From NCBI RefSeq assembly GCF_021605415.1, contig NZ_WKEQ01000022.1, positions 1 to 64,000 on the forward strand: a stretch of 64,000 nucleotides of DNA, in the 5' to 3' direction. Positions 10,917-20,294 of this stretch are shown here, one piece after another. The stretch is from Pseudomonas syringae (lineage in GTDB: Bacteria; Pseudomonadota; Gammaproteobacteria; Pseudomonadales; Pseudomonadaceae). Each line of letters begins with the position of its first letter. The first letter of the stretch is position 1. The notes below the pieces were generated by a model. It ran no database searches. It was not told the origin of the DNA and saw only the letters and a program-made list of their open reading frames with translations. The position numbers and the translations under genes are program-made.

Positions 10917-12059
10917 ATGCTGATTGTTGCCGACGAGAACATTCCCCTGCTCGATGACTTTTTTGCCGGTTTCGGCGAGATCCGCCGAGTGTCGGGGCGC
11001 ACTATTGATCGCGCCACCGTCGAACAGGCCGATGTCCTGCTGGTACGTTCGGTGACCCACGTCAATCGTGCGCTGCTGGAAGGCAGCAACGTTCGCTTCG
11101 TCGGTACTTGCACCATCGGTACCGATCACCTGGATCTGGAGTATTTCGCCGAGGCCGGCATTACCTGGTCGAGCGCGCCGGGTTGCAACGCCCGGGGCGT
11201 GGTCGATTATGTGCTCGGCAGTCTGTTGGCCCTCGCTGAACTCGAAGGCGTTGATCTGACCCGGCGCACCTATGGCGTGGTCGGCGCCGGCGAGGTTGGC
11301 GGACGGCTAATCAGGGTATTGCAAGGATTGGGCTGGAACGTCCTGGTCTGCGACCCGCCGCGTCAGGTTGTTGAAGGGGGGGACTATGTCAGCCTGGAGC
11401 AGATCGTCGAGCAATGCGACGTGATCAGTCTGCACACGCCATTGACCCGCGAAGGCGAGGGCGCGACCTGGCATTTATTCGACGAACAACGCCTGCAACA
11501 ACTCAGGCCGGGCACCTGGCTGATCAATGCCGCCCGTGGCCCGGTGGTGGACAACGCCGCATTACTTGAAGTGCTGCTGCAACGCGAAGACCTGCAGGCG
11601 GTGCTCGATGTCTGGGAGGCCGAGCCTGCCGTCGATGAAGCCCTCGCCGACCTGTGCGTGCTGGCCACGCCGCACATCGCCGGTTACAGCCTGGACGGCA
11701 AGCAGCGCGGCACGGCGCAAATCTATCAGGCGTATTGCGCTTTCATTGGCCAGGCGCAATCCGTGCAATTGAACGAGTTACTGCCGGCGCCCTGGTTGTC
11801 GCACGTGACCCTGCACGCTGATGCCGATCCGGCCTGGGCGCTGGCAATGTTGTGTCGCGGTGTATACGACCCGCGCCGGGACGACGCGGATTTTCGTCGC
11901 AGCCTCATCGGCAGCCCCGCCGAACAGCGCGCTGCGTTCGATGTGTTGCGCAAGCAATATCCGTCGCGACGGGAGATCGATAGTTTGCAGGTGCGAATCG
12001 AAGGCGATTCGCCAGCGCTGCGCCAGATCGTCATCGCATTAGGCGCCACGGTCCTGTAA
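10917..12059 (+). CDS. pdxB: Erythronate-4-phosphate dehydrogenase
   Basis: 380 residues. PdxB oxidises 4-phospho-D-erythronate in the DXP-dependent pathway to pyridoxal 5'-phosphate. It belongs to the D-isomer 2-hydroxyacid dehydrogenases: the Rossmann NAD motif is VVGAGEVGGRLIRVL near residue 120-135, followed by the catalytic R (INAARGPVVDNAAL), E and H (ATPHIAGYSLDGK) set. The PdxB-specific C-terminal dimerisation domain is present, which separates it from SerA. An AGGAG precedes the ATG. It is monocistronic. Confidence 0.95.
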   Translation: MLIVADENIPLLDDFFAGFGEIRRVSGRTIDRATVEQADVLLVRSVTHVNRALLEGSNVRFVGTCTIGTDHLDLEYFAEAGITWSSAPGCNARGVVDYVLGSLLALAELEGVDLTRRTYGVVGAGEVGGRLIRVLQGLGWNVLVCDPPRQVVEGGDYVSLEQIVEQCDVISLHTPLTREGEGATWHLFDEQRLQQLRPGTWLINAARGPVVDNAALLEVLLQREDLQAVLDVWEAEPAVDEALADLCVLATPHIAGYSLDGKQRGTAQIYQAYCAFIGQAQSVQLNELLPAPWLSHVTLHADADPAWALAMLCRGVYDPRRDDADFRRSLIGSPAEQRAAFDVLRKQYPSRREIDSLQVRIEGDSPALRQIVIALGATVL

Positions 12060-12132
12060 CGCAACCTTCGGCAGCTCCACACGGTTTATGAATCACGAAT
12101 TACGAATCGTCGATCACAAATCCGACAGACAG

Positions 12133-12157
12133 AAAAAACCCGGCCACCAGGCCGGGT
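12133..12157 (-). terminator. Terminator for the small minus-strand gene
   Basis: Stem ACCCGGCC / GGCCGGGT with loop ACCA, and a six-A run on its left that reads as a T-tail on the minus strand. It lies 20 bases after the stop of the gene ending at 12177. Confidence 0.8.
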
Positions 12158-12176
12158 CAGGAAGACGTTGGCTATA

Positions 12177-12356
12177 TCACTCTTGTTCGGCAGGCTTGAC
12201 CAATCGCTGTTCCAGTTCGCGGCAAGCGTCCTGAATCATGTCTTCAGTGATCGGTACTTCACGCCCGTCCTTATCGATCATCGAGCAACCCAGAGGCTGG
12301 CCGGGCTGGGTGCGGATCACTTCAATTCTGTCTTCGCTGCTGTGTTGCAAGGACAT
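12177..12356 (-). CDS. Conserved hypothetical protein, 59 residues
   Basis: A small acidic cytoplasmic protein beginning MSLQHSSEDRIEVIRTQPGQ and ending ELEQRLVKPAEQE. It has no signal peptide or membrane segment; the pattern IDKDGREVPITEDMIQDAC suggests a short beta hairpin followed by a helix. The start at 12356 is supported by AGGAG 7 bases upstream. A dedicated terminator follows, so it is probably a real single-gene unit. I recognise it only as the kind of short protein conserved among Pseudomonas; function unknown. Confidence 0.7.
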   Translation of the reverse strand: MSLQHSSEDRIEVIRTQPGQPLGCSMIDKDGREVPITEDMIQDACRELEQRLVKPAEQE

Positions 12357-12615
12357 GGCCTGTCTCCTCATCAGGTTGTGTGCCTAGATTAAAACCGCCA
12401 GGTGACCGGGCGATGACATCTCCCTGCGGTCTGTCCGGAACGGCATCTCCACTCAAACAGAAATGACCGTTTGCCTCAACCCGAACGTTAGACCGATAGT
12501 GTCTAGCGGCTAGTCTTGCCGGACATAATTAACCTGACTCATTGTGATTTACAGAGTTCCACGTTCGTTGAACCTGTAGGCTGGCCCCATCCCTCAGCAC
12601 AAGACGTGAACCTGA

Positions 12616-14391
12616 ATGATCTCTTTGCTTTCCTCTCGCCACCGACGCGCGCTGCGCTTGGCCAGTCAATTTCTTGCGCCTTATCGCTGGCACGCATTCG
12701 GTGCGTTGCTGGCGCTGATCGTCACCGCCGGGATTACCTTATCGATGGGGCAGGGCATTCGTTTGTTGGTCGATCAAGGGTTCATGACCCAGTCTCCGCA
12801 TTTGCTTAATCAAAGCATTGGCCTGTTTATGCTGCTGGTGCTCGGTCTGGCTGTGGGTACGTTCGCGCGTTTTTACCTGGTGTCATGGATCGGTGAGCGC
12901 TGCGTGGCGGACATCCGTCGGCGGGTCTTCAACCATTTGATCTATCTGCATCCGGGGTTTTACGAGAGCAACCGCAGCTCGGAAATCCAGTCGCGTCTGA
13001 CCGCCGACACTACGCTACTGCAATCGGTGATCGGCTCGTCGCTGTCGATGTTCCTGCGCAATCTGCTGATGGTGATCGGCGGCATTGTGCTGTTGTTCAT
13101 CACCAACCCCAAACTCACCAGCATCGTCGTCATCGCGCTACCCCTGGTAATCGCGCCGATTCTGATTTTTGGTCGTCGGGTGCGCAGCCTGTCGCGGTTG
13201 AGTCAGGATCGCATTGCCGACATTGGCAGCTACGTCTCGGAAACCCTCGGCCAGATCAAAACCGTGCAGGCCTATAACCATCAGGTGCAGGACGAACAGC
13301 GTTTTGCCGACACAGTCGAGCAGGCATTCGAAACCGCACGTAAACGCATTTTTCAGCGTGCATGGTTGATCACGCTGGTGATCGTACTGGTGCTCGGTGC
13401 AGTGGGCGTAATGCTCTGGGTCGGCGGCATGGACGTGATCGCCGGGCGCATTTCTGCCGGTGAGCTGGCGGCGTTTGTCTTCTACAGCCTGATCGTCGGT
13501 AGCGCGTTCGGTACGTTGAGCGAGGTCATCGGCGAGTTGCAACGGGCTGCGGGTGCAGCTGAGCGGATTGCGGAACTGCTGCGGTCGGAAAATGTTATTC
13601 AGCCACCTGTTACTGGGCTAGTGAAATTACCGGCGCGGGTCAGGGGCGAATTGGAGCTTCAGGATGTGCGCTTTTCCTACCCGTCGCGTTCAGAAAGCTT
13701 TGCTATCGATGGCTTGAATCTGACGGTTCGGGCGGGCGAAACCCTGGCACTGGTCGGGCCATCGGGCGCAGGCAAGTCCACGGTGTACGACTTGCTCCTG
13801 CGTTTCTACGACCCGACGGAAGGACGCATTCTGCTCGACGGCGTGCCGCTGACCCGCCTTGATCCGCTGGATCTGCGCCGCTGTTTTGCGCTGGTCTCGC
13901 AGACGCCCGCGCTGTTCTTCGGCAGCGTCGAAGACAACATTCGCTACGGCCTTCCGGGCGCAACCCTGGCACAGGTGCAGGAAGCGGCAAAAATAGCCCA
14001 CGCCCACGACTTCATCGAGCAAATGCCCGACGGCTACCAGACCCATTTGGGCGACGGCGGGCTCGGCTTGTCTGGCGGCCAGCGCCAACGCCTGGCCATC
14101 GCCCGCGCCTTGTTGGTGGATGCCCCCATCCTGCTGCTCGACGAAGCCACCAGCGCCCTTGATGCACAAAGCGAACACCTGATCCAGCAAGCACTGCCGC
14201 GCCTTATGCACAATCGCACCACGCTGGTCATCGCCCATCGCTTGGCCACGGTGAAAAACGCCGACCGCATCGCGGTGATGGATCAAGGCAGACTGGTGGC
14301 GGTGGGCACGCATCAGGAACTGATTTTGAGCAATCCGCTGTATGCGCGGTTGGCAGCGTTGCAGTTCAATGATGGGCATGATGTCGAATGA
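12616..14391 (+). CDS. ABC exporter, fused permease and ATPase (MsbA-like)
   Basis: 591 residues with one transmembrane domain (six helices, residues about 20-310) fused to one ATPase domain, so it works as a homodimer in the inner membrane. The ATPase has Walker A GPSGAGKST near 385, Q-loop, signature LSGGQRQRLAIARAL near 485, Walker B ILLLDEATSALD and the switch histidine in VIAHRLATV. Similar proteins export lipids, peptides or drugs; the sequence is not the true MsbA, which usually sits beside lpxK, so the substrate is unknown. The ribosome binding site is poor. Confidence 0.88.
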   Translation: MISLLSSRHRRALRLASQFLAPYRWHAFGALLALIVTAGITLSMGQGIRLLVDQGFMTQSPHLLNQSIGLFMLLVLGLAVGTFARFYLVSWIGERCVADIRRRVFNHLIYLHPGFYESNRSSEIQSRLTADTTLLQSVIGSSLSMFLRNLLMVIGGIVLLFITNPKLTSIVVIALPLVIAPILIFGRRVRSLSRLSQDRIADIGSYVSETLGQIKTVQAYNHQVQDEQRFADTVEQAFETARKRIFQRAWLITLVIVLVLGAVGVMLWVGGMDVIAGRISAGELAAFVFYSLIVGSAFGTLSEVIGELQRAAGAAERIAELLRSENVIQPPVTGLVKLPARVRGELELQDVRFSYPSRSESFAIDGLNLTVRAGETLALVGPSGAGKSTVYDLLLRFYDPTEGRILLDGVPLTRLDPLDLRRCFALVSQTPALFFGSVEDNIRYGLPGATLAQVQEAAKIAHAHDFIEQMPDGYQTHLGDGGLGLSGGQRQRLAIARALLVDAPILLLDEATSALDAQSEHLIQQALPRLMHNRTTLVIAHRLATVKNADRIAVMDQGRLVAVGTHQELILSNPLYARLAALQFNDGHDVE

Positions 14392-14543
14392 ATGGGCTGC
14401 TGGGGCACATGGCGCCGCCGAATGGCAATCGTTGATACTCAGCCTGTGGCGACCGGTGTTGACCTACTCGCATCGTCTGACTGAATGCGGTAAAGCCACG
14501 CTCGCAAAACTGAATTCACACTAACTTGTATTAGAACGCTTGA

Positions 14544-14577
14544 AAAATGCCCGCATCTGTCGATGTTGGCATTTTCA
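14544..14577 (+). terminator. Terminator after the ABC exporter
   Basis: AAAATGCC ... GGCATTTT with an inner CATC-TGTC-GATG stem, followed by CATTTTGG. The A-rich left side would also serve slt on the minus strand. Confidence 0.65.
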
Positions 14578-14633
14578 TTTTGGCGAAGCAACAAGACTCG
14601 CCGCTTGAAGCCAAGGTCTTGCCGCCTCAGCCT

Positions 14634-16562
14634 TTATTGATCGTCAAAGTAGCGTTCGTGCCAATCCACCAGCGGTTGCGGTGAGTTGAGTTTCTGGCCG
14701 TAGATCACCGAATAAGACAGCACGTTTTGCACGTACTGGCGGGTTTCGTCGAAGGGAATGCTTTCCACCCAGACGTCGAAACTCAGGTGATCGGCGCCTC
14801 GCAGCCATTGACGGACGCGGCCGGGGCCGGCGTTGTAGGCGGCGGAGGCGAGGACGCGGTTGCCGTTGAACTGGGCGTGTACCTGACTCAGGTAAGCGGC
14901 GCCGAGCTGGATGTTTTTGTCCGGGATGAGCACTTGCTGCGGCGAAGCCAGCGGAATGCTGAATTTGCGCGCGGTTTCTTTGGCGGTGGCGGGCATCAAT
15001 TGCATCAGGCCGCTGGCGCCAACGCCGGAGCGGGCATCATCCATGAAGGCGCTTTCCTGACGGGTGATGGCGAACACCCAGCTCGAATGCAGGCCGCGCA
15101 CTTTGGCTTCTCGCACCAACGTTTCGCGGTGAGCCATCGGGAAACGGATGTCAAGATCGTCCCAATACTGCGCTTGGCTGATGGTGCGGATCGCCGGGAA
15201 ATACCATTTCAAGTCGTACGCCAGTTTCGCCTGGGCGACCATTTCGTCGCGGTTGAAATGCCGGCTGACGTGATACCACTCGCGGCGGCCATCGACGATT
15301 TGCCCGCGTGCATGGAATTCCAGCGCACGACGCACACCCGGCGTATTGCGCACTTTGTTGATCAAGGCCTGGCTGAGCACCAGCGGCTTGTTGTTCAGGG
15401 AGTAAGGCGATTGTGAGCGGTCGGCGGCGAGGAAGCCGTAGAAGTCTCGTTCGCGCGCGAGGTTCTTGTACAGGGTTTGCGCTTCCGGGTTTTTCGGTTG
15501 CGCGAGTTCGAGGCTACGGGCCTGCCAGTAGCGCCAGCGGTTAGTGGTCGCCAGATCCTGCGGCAAGCGGCGGGTCAACTGATAGGCGTCGTCCCAACGC
15601 GCGAGGCGCAAAAGCAGACGCAGACGCCATTCGGACACCGTGTTGTCGCGCAGTTCCGGGTCATATTTGGTCATGACATCCAGCGCGCGGCCATCGAAAC
15701 GACGAGCGAGGGTCAAACCAATTTCCCGGGCGATCGCGACTTTTTCATCACGGGAGAAATGCATGCTGCTGGCATAACCGTCGAGCAGTGCCATGGCCTT
15801 GTCCGGATTCTGACGGGCGAGACGGCGCAGGCCGAGGCTGACCACATCGGACATCGGCTCGTCGGCCGGGGTGAAGCGCGACGGCTGATTGAGCAGTTCC
15901 GGTTTTTGCGCCACGTCCACCAGCAGCCGACCGCGTGGGGCCAACGTGGTCAGGCCGTTGACCAGGCTGTTGGCCAGCGGATAGTTGCGTGCCTGGGCGG
16001 CGAGTTTGGTGCGTTCCCAGCGTTTCTGTTCGGTCAGTTGGCCGTCGGCGGCCCAGATGCCGAACAGCGCATCGCATGCCGCCGGCTGAGACTTGCCGGT
16101 CAGCCAGAGTTTGTCGGCATTGGCGTAGCCTTCGGCTTTTTTGTCATGGGTGATCTGGTATTGCGCGTTGAGGCAGTCCAGTTCGGTGAAATTCAGTTTA
16201 GGGTCGTAATATTTGACGAAGGTCGCCCAGTCGCCGCGATCCGCCAGCCAGCGCAACCAGCGCAGCTTCATCCAGTTGGCCTGGGGCAGGTCGCCGTGTT
16301 CAGCGAGGAATTTCTCGATCTCCGCGTTGCTCGCCGTTTTCAGGCGCGCGGTCAGTTCGTCGTAGGCCAGATACGGTTCAAGCGGGTAATCGGCCAAAGC
16401 CTGGCTATAACGGAAATACGGGCCGGTATCGCCCTTGGCCAAGGCGCGTTTGGCTTCATCGTAGTACTGGCGTTGGGTGGAAAGATCCACCGCCTGGGCG
16501 GATTGAACGGCAGCGGCGGTAAGTAAAAAACATGACAAAACACTAAGAAGGCGACTGCGCAT
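14634..16562 (-). CDS. slt: Soluble lytic murein transglycosylase
   Basis: 642 residues. Slt cleaves the MurNAc-GlcNAc bond of peptidoglycan with formation of 1,6-anhydro-MurNAc, in the periplasm. A signal peptide ends AVQSAQA near residue 24. A long alpha-superhelical U/L region (to about 470) precedes the catalytic domain with the general acid glutamate in RQESAF near 503 and the GASGLMQLMPATA and AYNAGPGRV motifs that mark the goose-type lysozyme fold. The turnover products it makes are what NagZ (30069) later processes. Divergent from uup. Confidence 0.95.
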   Translation of the reverse strand: MRSRLLSVLSCFLLTAAAVQSAQAVDLSTQRQYYDEAKRALAKGDTGPYFRYSQALADYPLEPYLAYDELTARLKTASNAEIEKFLAEHGDLPQANWMKLRWLRWLADRGDWATFVKYYDPKLNFTELDCLNAQYQITHDKKAEGYANADKLWLTGKSQPAACDALFGIWAADGQLTEQKRWERTKLAAQARNYPLANSLVNGLTTLAPRGRLLVDVAQKPELLNQPSRFTPADEPMSDVVSLGLRRLARQNPDKAMALLDGYASSMHFSRDEKVAIAREIGLTLARRFDGRALDVMTKYDPELRDNTVSEWRLRLLLRLARWDDAYQLTRRLPQDLATTNRWRYWQARSLELAQPKNPEAQTLYKNLARERDFYGFLAADRSQSPYSLNNKPLVLSQALINKVRNTPGVRRALEFHARGQIVDGRREWYHVSRHFNRDEMVAQAKLAYDLKWYFPAIRTISQAQYWDDLDIRFPMAHRETLVREAKVRGLHSSWVFAITRQESAFMDDARSGVGASGLMQLMPATAKETARKFSIPLASPQQVLIPDKNIQLGAAYLSQVHAQFNGNRVLASAAYNAGPGRVRQWLRGADHLSFDVWVESIPFDETRQYVQNVLSYSVIYGQKLNSPQPLVDWHERYFDDQ

Positions 16563-16777
16563 GAGACATCCGGGCAGAGAAAATCATGACTAGCGCCGAC
16601 GGTAGCCGACACTGAATTGCCTGTAGCTTAGCCTTTTGCCAGCAGCCGGCGAAAGCTTTCCCAGCCCTGTGGCACAAGTTCGCAACAAATGTTGTGCAGA
16701 GTGCGTCGACAACGAAATTGCCGGCCTGTTGGCACCTCATTTCAGGTAGAATGCGCGCCCGGTTTTTGGAGAAGCTC

Positions 16778-18697
16778 ATGACCCTGCTCAAATTCAGCGA
16801 TGTGTCCCTTGCATTCGGCGCGATGCCGTTGTTGGACAAGGTGTCCTGGCAGATCGCCCGTGGTGAGCGGGTGTGCATCATCGGCCGTAACGGCACTGGT
16901 AAATCCAGCATGATGAAACTGGTCAAGGGCGACCAGAAGCCCGATGACGGCTCGGTATGGCGTGCCCCCGGTCTGAAAATCGGCGAATTGCCGCAAGAAT
17001 TGCCGGTGGCCGACGAGCGGACTGTTTTCGACGTGGTTGCCGAAGGCCTCGATGGCGTTGGCGCGCTGCTCGCCGAATACCATCACCTGAGCCAGAACAT
17101 CGTCACCGACGCCGATCTGGACAAGCTGATGCACGTTCAGCACGATCTCGAAGCCCGTGATGGCTGGCGCCTGCAAACGCTGGTCGACAGCACCCTGAGC
17201 CGCCTGCAGCTGCCGGCCGACAAGACCCTCGCCGAATTGTCCGGCGGCTGGCGTCGTCGCGTGCTGCTGGCGCAGGCGCTGGTGTCCGAACCGGATCTGC
17301 TGCTGCTCGACGAACCGACCAACCACCTGGACATCGGTGCGATTGCCTGGCTCGAAGAAGCGCTGAAAGATTTCCAGGGCGCCGTGCTGTTCATCACGCA
17401 CGACCGTTCTTTCCTGCAGAACCTCGCTACGCGCATCCTCGAACTGGATCGCGGCGGCCTGATCGACTGGAATGGCGATTACGCCAGTTTCCTGGTGCAC
17501 AAGGAAGCCGAACTGGCGGCCGAAGCCACTGCCAACGCGCTGTTCGACAAGCGTCTGGCCCAGGAAGAGGTGTGGATCCGTCAGGGCATCAAGGCGCGTC
17601 GTACCCGCAACGAAGGCCGAGTGCGTGCATTGAAAGCCTTGCGTGTTGAGCGCAGTGAGCGTCGCGAGCGCACCGGCAAGGCCAACATTCAGCTGGAAAC
17701 CGCCGACAAGTCCGGCAAGCAGGTCATGGTGCTCGAAGACGTGAGCTTTGCTCACCCGGGCGGCCCGTTCCTGATCAAAGACTTCTCGATGGTGCTGCAG
17801 CGCGGCGACCGAATCGGTTTGCTGGGCGCCAACGGCACTGGCAAAACCACCCTGTTGAAACTGATGCTCAGCGGTCTGCAACCGACCAGTGGCAAGGTGG
17901 AAGAGGGCACCAGAATCGACGTGGCCTACTTCGACCAGTTGCGCCATCAACTGGATCTGGAAAAAACCGTGATCGACAACGTCGCTGAAGGTCGCGACTT
18001 CATCGATATCGACGGCCAGAGCCGCCACGTCCTGAGCTACCTCGGCGACTTCCTGTTCAGCCCGCAGCGTGCTCGCACGCCGGTGAAGGCGTTGTCCGGC
18101 GGTGAGCGTGCGCGTTTGCTGCTGGCCAAGCTGTTCAGCAAACCAGCGAACCTGCTGGTACTCGACGAACCGACCAACGATCTCGATGTGGAAACACTCG
18201 AACTGCTGGAAGAGGTCTTGCTGACCTTCAACGGTACCGTGCTGATGGTCAGCCACGACCGGGCATTCCTCGACAACGTAGTCACCAGCACCCTGGTCTT
18301 CGAAGGTGAAGGCAAGGTGCGCGAATACGTCGGTGGTTATCAGGACTGGCTGCGTCAGGGTGGCTCGCCGCGCCTGTTGGGCGTGACCGAGAGCAAGTCC
18401 GGCAAGGCTGACTTGAATTCGGCAGTGGTCAAGGCTGAGCCAGCGCCGGTTGCTGCGTCCGCTGCTGCGACACCGGCCAAGAAGAAGCTGAGCTACAAGT
18501 TGCAACGCGAGCTGGAAGCGCTACCGGGCGATATCGACGCCAAAGAGAAGCAAATCGCTGCCGTAGAAGCGGAAATGGCTGACGCCGGTTTCTATCAGCG
18601 TCCTGCGGCCGAGACGGCCAAGGTGATTGCTTCGCTTGAAACGTTGCAAGCCGAACTGGACGTCCTGGTGGAACGCTGGGCCGAGTTGGATGCCTGA
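16778..18697 (+). CDS. uup: ABC-F family ATPase Uup
   Basis: 639 residues: two ATPase domains without a membrane domain, which is the ABC-F pattern. Walker A motifs are GRNGTGKSS near 35 and GANGTGKTT near 352; signature LSGGWRRRVLLAQAL and LSGGERARLLLAKL. The linker of about 80 charged residues between them is the P-site tRNA interaction motif. A C-terminal coiled coil (from KKKLSYKLQRELEALP) identifies Uup rather than EttA or YheS; it binds branched DNA in E. coli. Uup acts on ribosomes and limits precise transposon excision. A GGAG box fixes the start. Confidence 0.93.
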   Translation: MTLLKFSDVSLAFGAMPLLDKVSWQIARGERVCIIGRNGTGKSSMMKLVKGDQKPDDGSVWRAPGLKIGELPQELPVADERTVFDVVAEGLDGVGALLAEYHHLSQNIVTDADLDKLMHVQHDLEARDGWRLQTLVDSTLSRLQLPADKTLAELSGGWRRRVLLAQALVSEPDLLLLDEPTNHLDIGAIAWLEEALKDFQGAVLFITHDRSFLQNLATRILELDRGGLIDWNGDYASFLVHKEAELAAEATANALFDKRLAQEEVWIRQGIKARRTRNEGRVRALKALRVERSERRERTGKANIQLETADKSGKQVMVLEDVSFAHPGGPFLIKDFSMVLQRGDRIGLLGANGTGKTTLLKLMLSGLQPTSGKVEEGTRIDVAYFDQLRHQLDLEKTVIDNVAEGRDFIDIDGQSRHVLSYLGDFLFSPQRARTPVKALSGGERARLLLAKLFSKPANLLVLDEPTNDLDVETLELLEEVLLTFNGTVLMVSHDRAFLDNVVTSTLVFEGEGKVREYVGGYQDWLRQGGSPRLLGVTESKSGKADLNSAVVKAEPAPVAASAAATPAKKKLSYKLQRELEALPGDIDAKEKQIAAVEAEMADAGFYQRPAAETAKVIASLETLQAELDVLVERWAELDA

Positions 18698-18710
18698 CAG
18701 ATCCTGCAAT

Positions 18711-18750
18711 AAAAAAGCCCGGCACTCAGTGATGAGCGCCGGGCTTTTTG
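18711..18750. terminator. Bidirectional terminator between uup and the usp gene
   Basis: AAAAAAGCCCGGC ... GCCGGGCTTTTTG: an 8-9-bp stem with A-run and T-run on the two sides, placed between convergent genes. Confidence 0.9.
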
Positions 18751-18787
18751 TAGGCGCTGCCGCAGACGCGGGCAACACCTGCGCAGG

Positions 18788-19225
18788 TCAGCGTTTGACC
18801 AGGTGCACGGCGAGCACGTCGCACGGTGCGCCGTGCAGCACGTCATTGGCGGTGGAGCCGAGCAGTAGCGCCAGACCATGTCGACCATGGCTGCCGACGA
18901 CGATCAGGTCGCAGCCCTGTTCCTTGGAAAAGTGGTGGATTTCCTGGCGTGGCTGGCCATAGGTCAGATGGCAGTTGGCACCTTCAAGCTCGGTGTACTT
19001 GAGTTTCAATCGCTCGAGACGTTCCTTGGCCTGGTCAAACTGCTGTTGTTGCAGTTGTGACAGATCCATCGGCACGTCACCACCGAAGGCCATGGCCATA
19101 GGTTCGACGATATGCACCAGCGACAGCTTGGCGCCATTGCTCACCGAAAGCTCGCGTGCGCGGTGGATCACAGGGTCGCACTCTTCGGTCAGATCCACGG
19201 CGACCAGGATATGGTGGTAGGGCAT
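18788..19225 (-). CDS. Universal stress protein, UspA family
   Basis: 145 residues, one Usp domain. It starts MPYHHILVAVDLTEE, the usual first strand with the conserved aspartate, and has the ATP-binding pattern G-2x-G-9x-G-S in VVGSHGRHGLALLLGSTAND near residues 110-130. Usp proteins are cytoplasmic dimers induced by starvation, oxygen limitation and envelope stress. The start at 19225 is chosen because of GAGGAG upstream; an in-frame ATG eight codons earlier lacks one. Confidence 0.9.
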   Translation of the reverse strand: MPYHHILVAVDLTEECDPVIHRARELSVSNGAKLSLVHIVEPMAMAFGGDVPMDLSQLQQQQFDQAKERLERLKLKYTELEGANCHLTYGQPRQEIHHFSKEQGCDLIVVGSHGRHGLALLLGSTANDVLHGAPCDVLAVHLVKR

Positions 19226-19328
19226 GAGGTGCTCCTCGTGAGGTTTCAATATTGGTAAGTATGGCTGGTTTCAAGCGCATTGGTTCCAAAGCGAAGCAAT
19301 GAGCTCATTCAGATTCGGGAGTACAGAT

Positions 19329-19766
19329 ATGACGGTCTGGTTGGTGGTGTCAATCCTGCTGGTGGTTTTGAGTCCGTTGGCCTGGTTGCGCCCCTCGCGC
19401 GCGCAGAGTGGCCGGATCGCCCTGCGCATGGAGGCCCGCCGCATCGGCCTGGCTATGCAACTCGCGCCTCAGGAATGGCCGCACTGGATGGCGCAGGAGC
19501 CTCCGAGCCCGTGTGCGCAGTACCATCGGCCACGGCGCGGCAATCAACCGGCATGCTGGGCGTATTGGCAGAAATCCCCTGGATTGTGGGTCAATCAGTG
19601 GCAGGAAACCTGTGAAGATCCACTGTTGCTCAATCATTTCGAAAAATTGCCGGCCAACGTTTTCAAGGTCGAGGCCGACCAGCAGATGATCGCCCTGTAT
19701 TGGGGTGAGAAGGGCGAAGCATCGGTTTTGTCGGACATCGACGCTACGCTGAAAGCGCTGGCATGA
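19329..19766 (+). CDS. Hypothetical membrane-anchored protein
   Basis: 145 residues with one N-terminal membrane helix (MTVWLVVSILLVVLSPLAWL) and a soluble, tryptophan-rich remainder. Automated annotation of this family in Pseudomonas sometimes reads 'preprotein translocase subunit YajC', but nothing here resembles YajC beyond the single helix, so I do not use that name. A GGGAG box 7-8 bases upstream sets the start at 19329. By synteny it corresponds to the hypothetical gene that lies between the usp gene and fadB in P. aeruginosa. Topology predicts the bulk of the protein in the cytoplasm, since RPSR follows the helix. Confidence 0.75.
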   Translation: MTVWLVVSILLVVLSPLAWLRPSRAQSGRIALRMEARRIGLAMQLAPQEWPHWMAQEPPSPCAQYHRPRRGNQPACWAYWQKSPGLWVNQWQETCEDPLLLNHFEKLPANVFKVEADQQMIALYWGEKGEASVLSDIDATLKALA

Positions 19767-19820
19767 CGCGACGACATTTCCCGCTGCAATGGCGGGATGT
19801 GTCTGGCAGACGCGCAATAA

Positions 19821-19843
19821 AAAGCCCGACATTATCGTCGGGC
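19821..19843 (-). terminator. Orphan minus-strand terminator
   Basis: GCCCGAC-ATTATC-GTCGGGC preceded by AATAAAAA, which on the minus strand is a stem followed by TTTTTATT. No minus-strand protein gene that I accept ends here, which suggests an unannotated minus-strand transcript (see findings). On the plus strand there is no T-run. Confidence 0.6.
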
Positions 19844-20294
19844 GGGTGTGGCCAGGCAGGCCGGTAACTTACTCTATCGTCTTAGCGCTCTCGCCAAGAT
19901 GTTACGTTTCTCTTCGTCTTTGCCCAGCGTAGCCTGTTAACCAAGGTGTGTCGGTTATTAGGGCGAATTTTCTAATGATTGATCTTATGAATAGCGGTGC
20001 ATGCAGGCGCGTGTTGCAGGTCTGCACGGGCCGGAAATGACCGTGAGGTCGCATTTCATCCCGTATTTCGGGCGATTGACAATTGTCGGAATTTCCGTGA
20101 AGGTGATGCACCCGAATCAAACGGGCGTATGAATTGAGCGTTTGTATTTCAGACCGCTCCTACAGAATCCCGACTATCGCGTTGGCGGGTGTGCCGGGTG
20201 GATTGGTGTCAGCATCGACGATTAAGCGTCTTGCCAAGCCATTCGCCTGCGTCCGACGTGTACTGTTCAGCTTCCATATCGTGGAGATCAGTTG
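19844..20294. other. Long non-coding stretch upstream of fadB
   Basis: About 450 bases, more AT-rich than the neighbours, holding no convincing protein gene. It must contain the fadBA promoter; I could not place a good sigma-70 pair. CAAAC (20118-20122) and GTTTG (20140-20144) resemble PsrA half sites but are 17 bases apart instead of 2-4. Confidence 0.5.

Noticed and set aside
16742..18505. 587-codon open frame antisense to uup
   Set aside because: Shadow of the uup codons; no recognisable motif or start signal.
20118..20144. PsrA box upstream of fadB
   Set aside because: CAAAC and GTTTG are there but 17 bases apart, outside the 2-4 base spacing of known PsrA sites, so I do not call an operator even though fadBA is a known target in P. 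aeruginosa.
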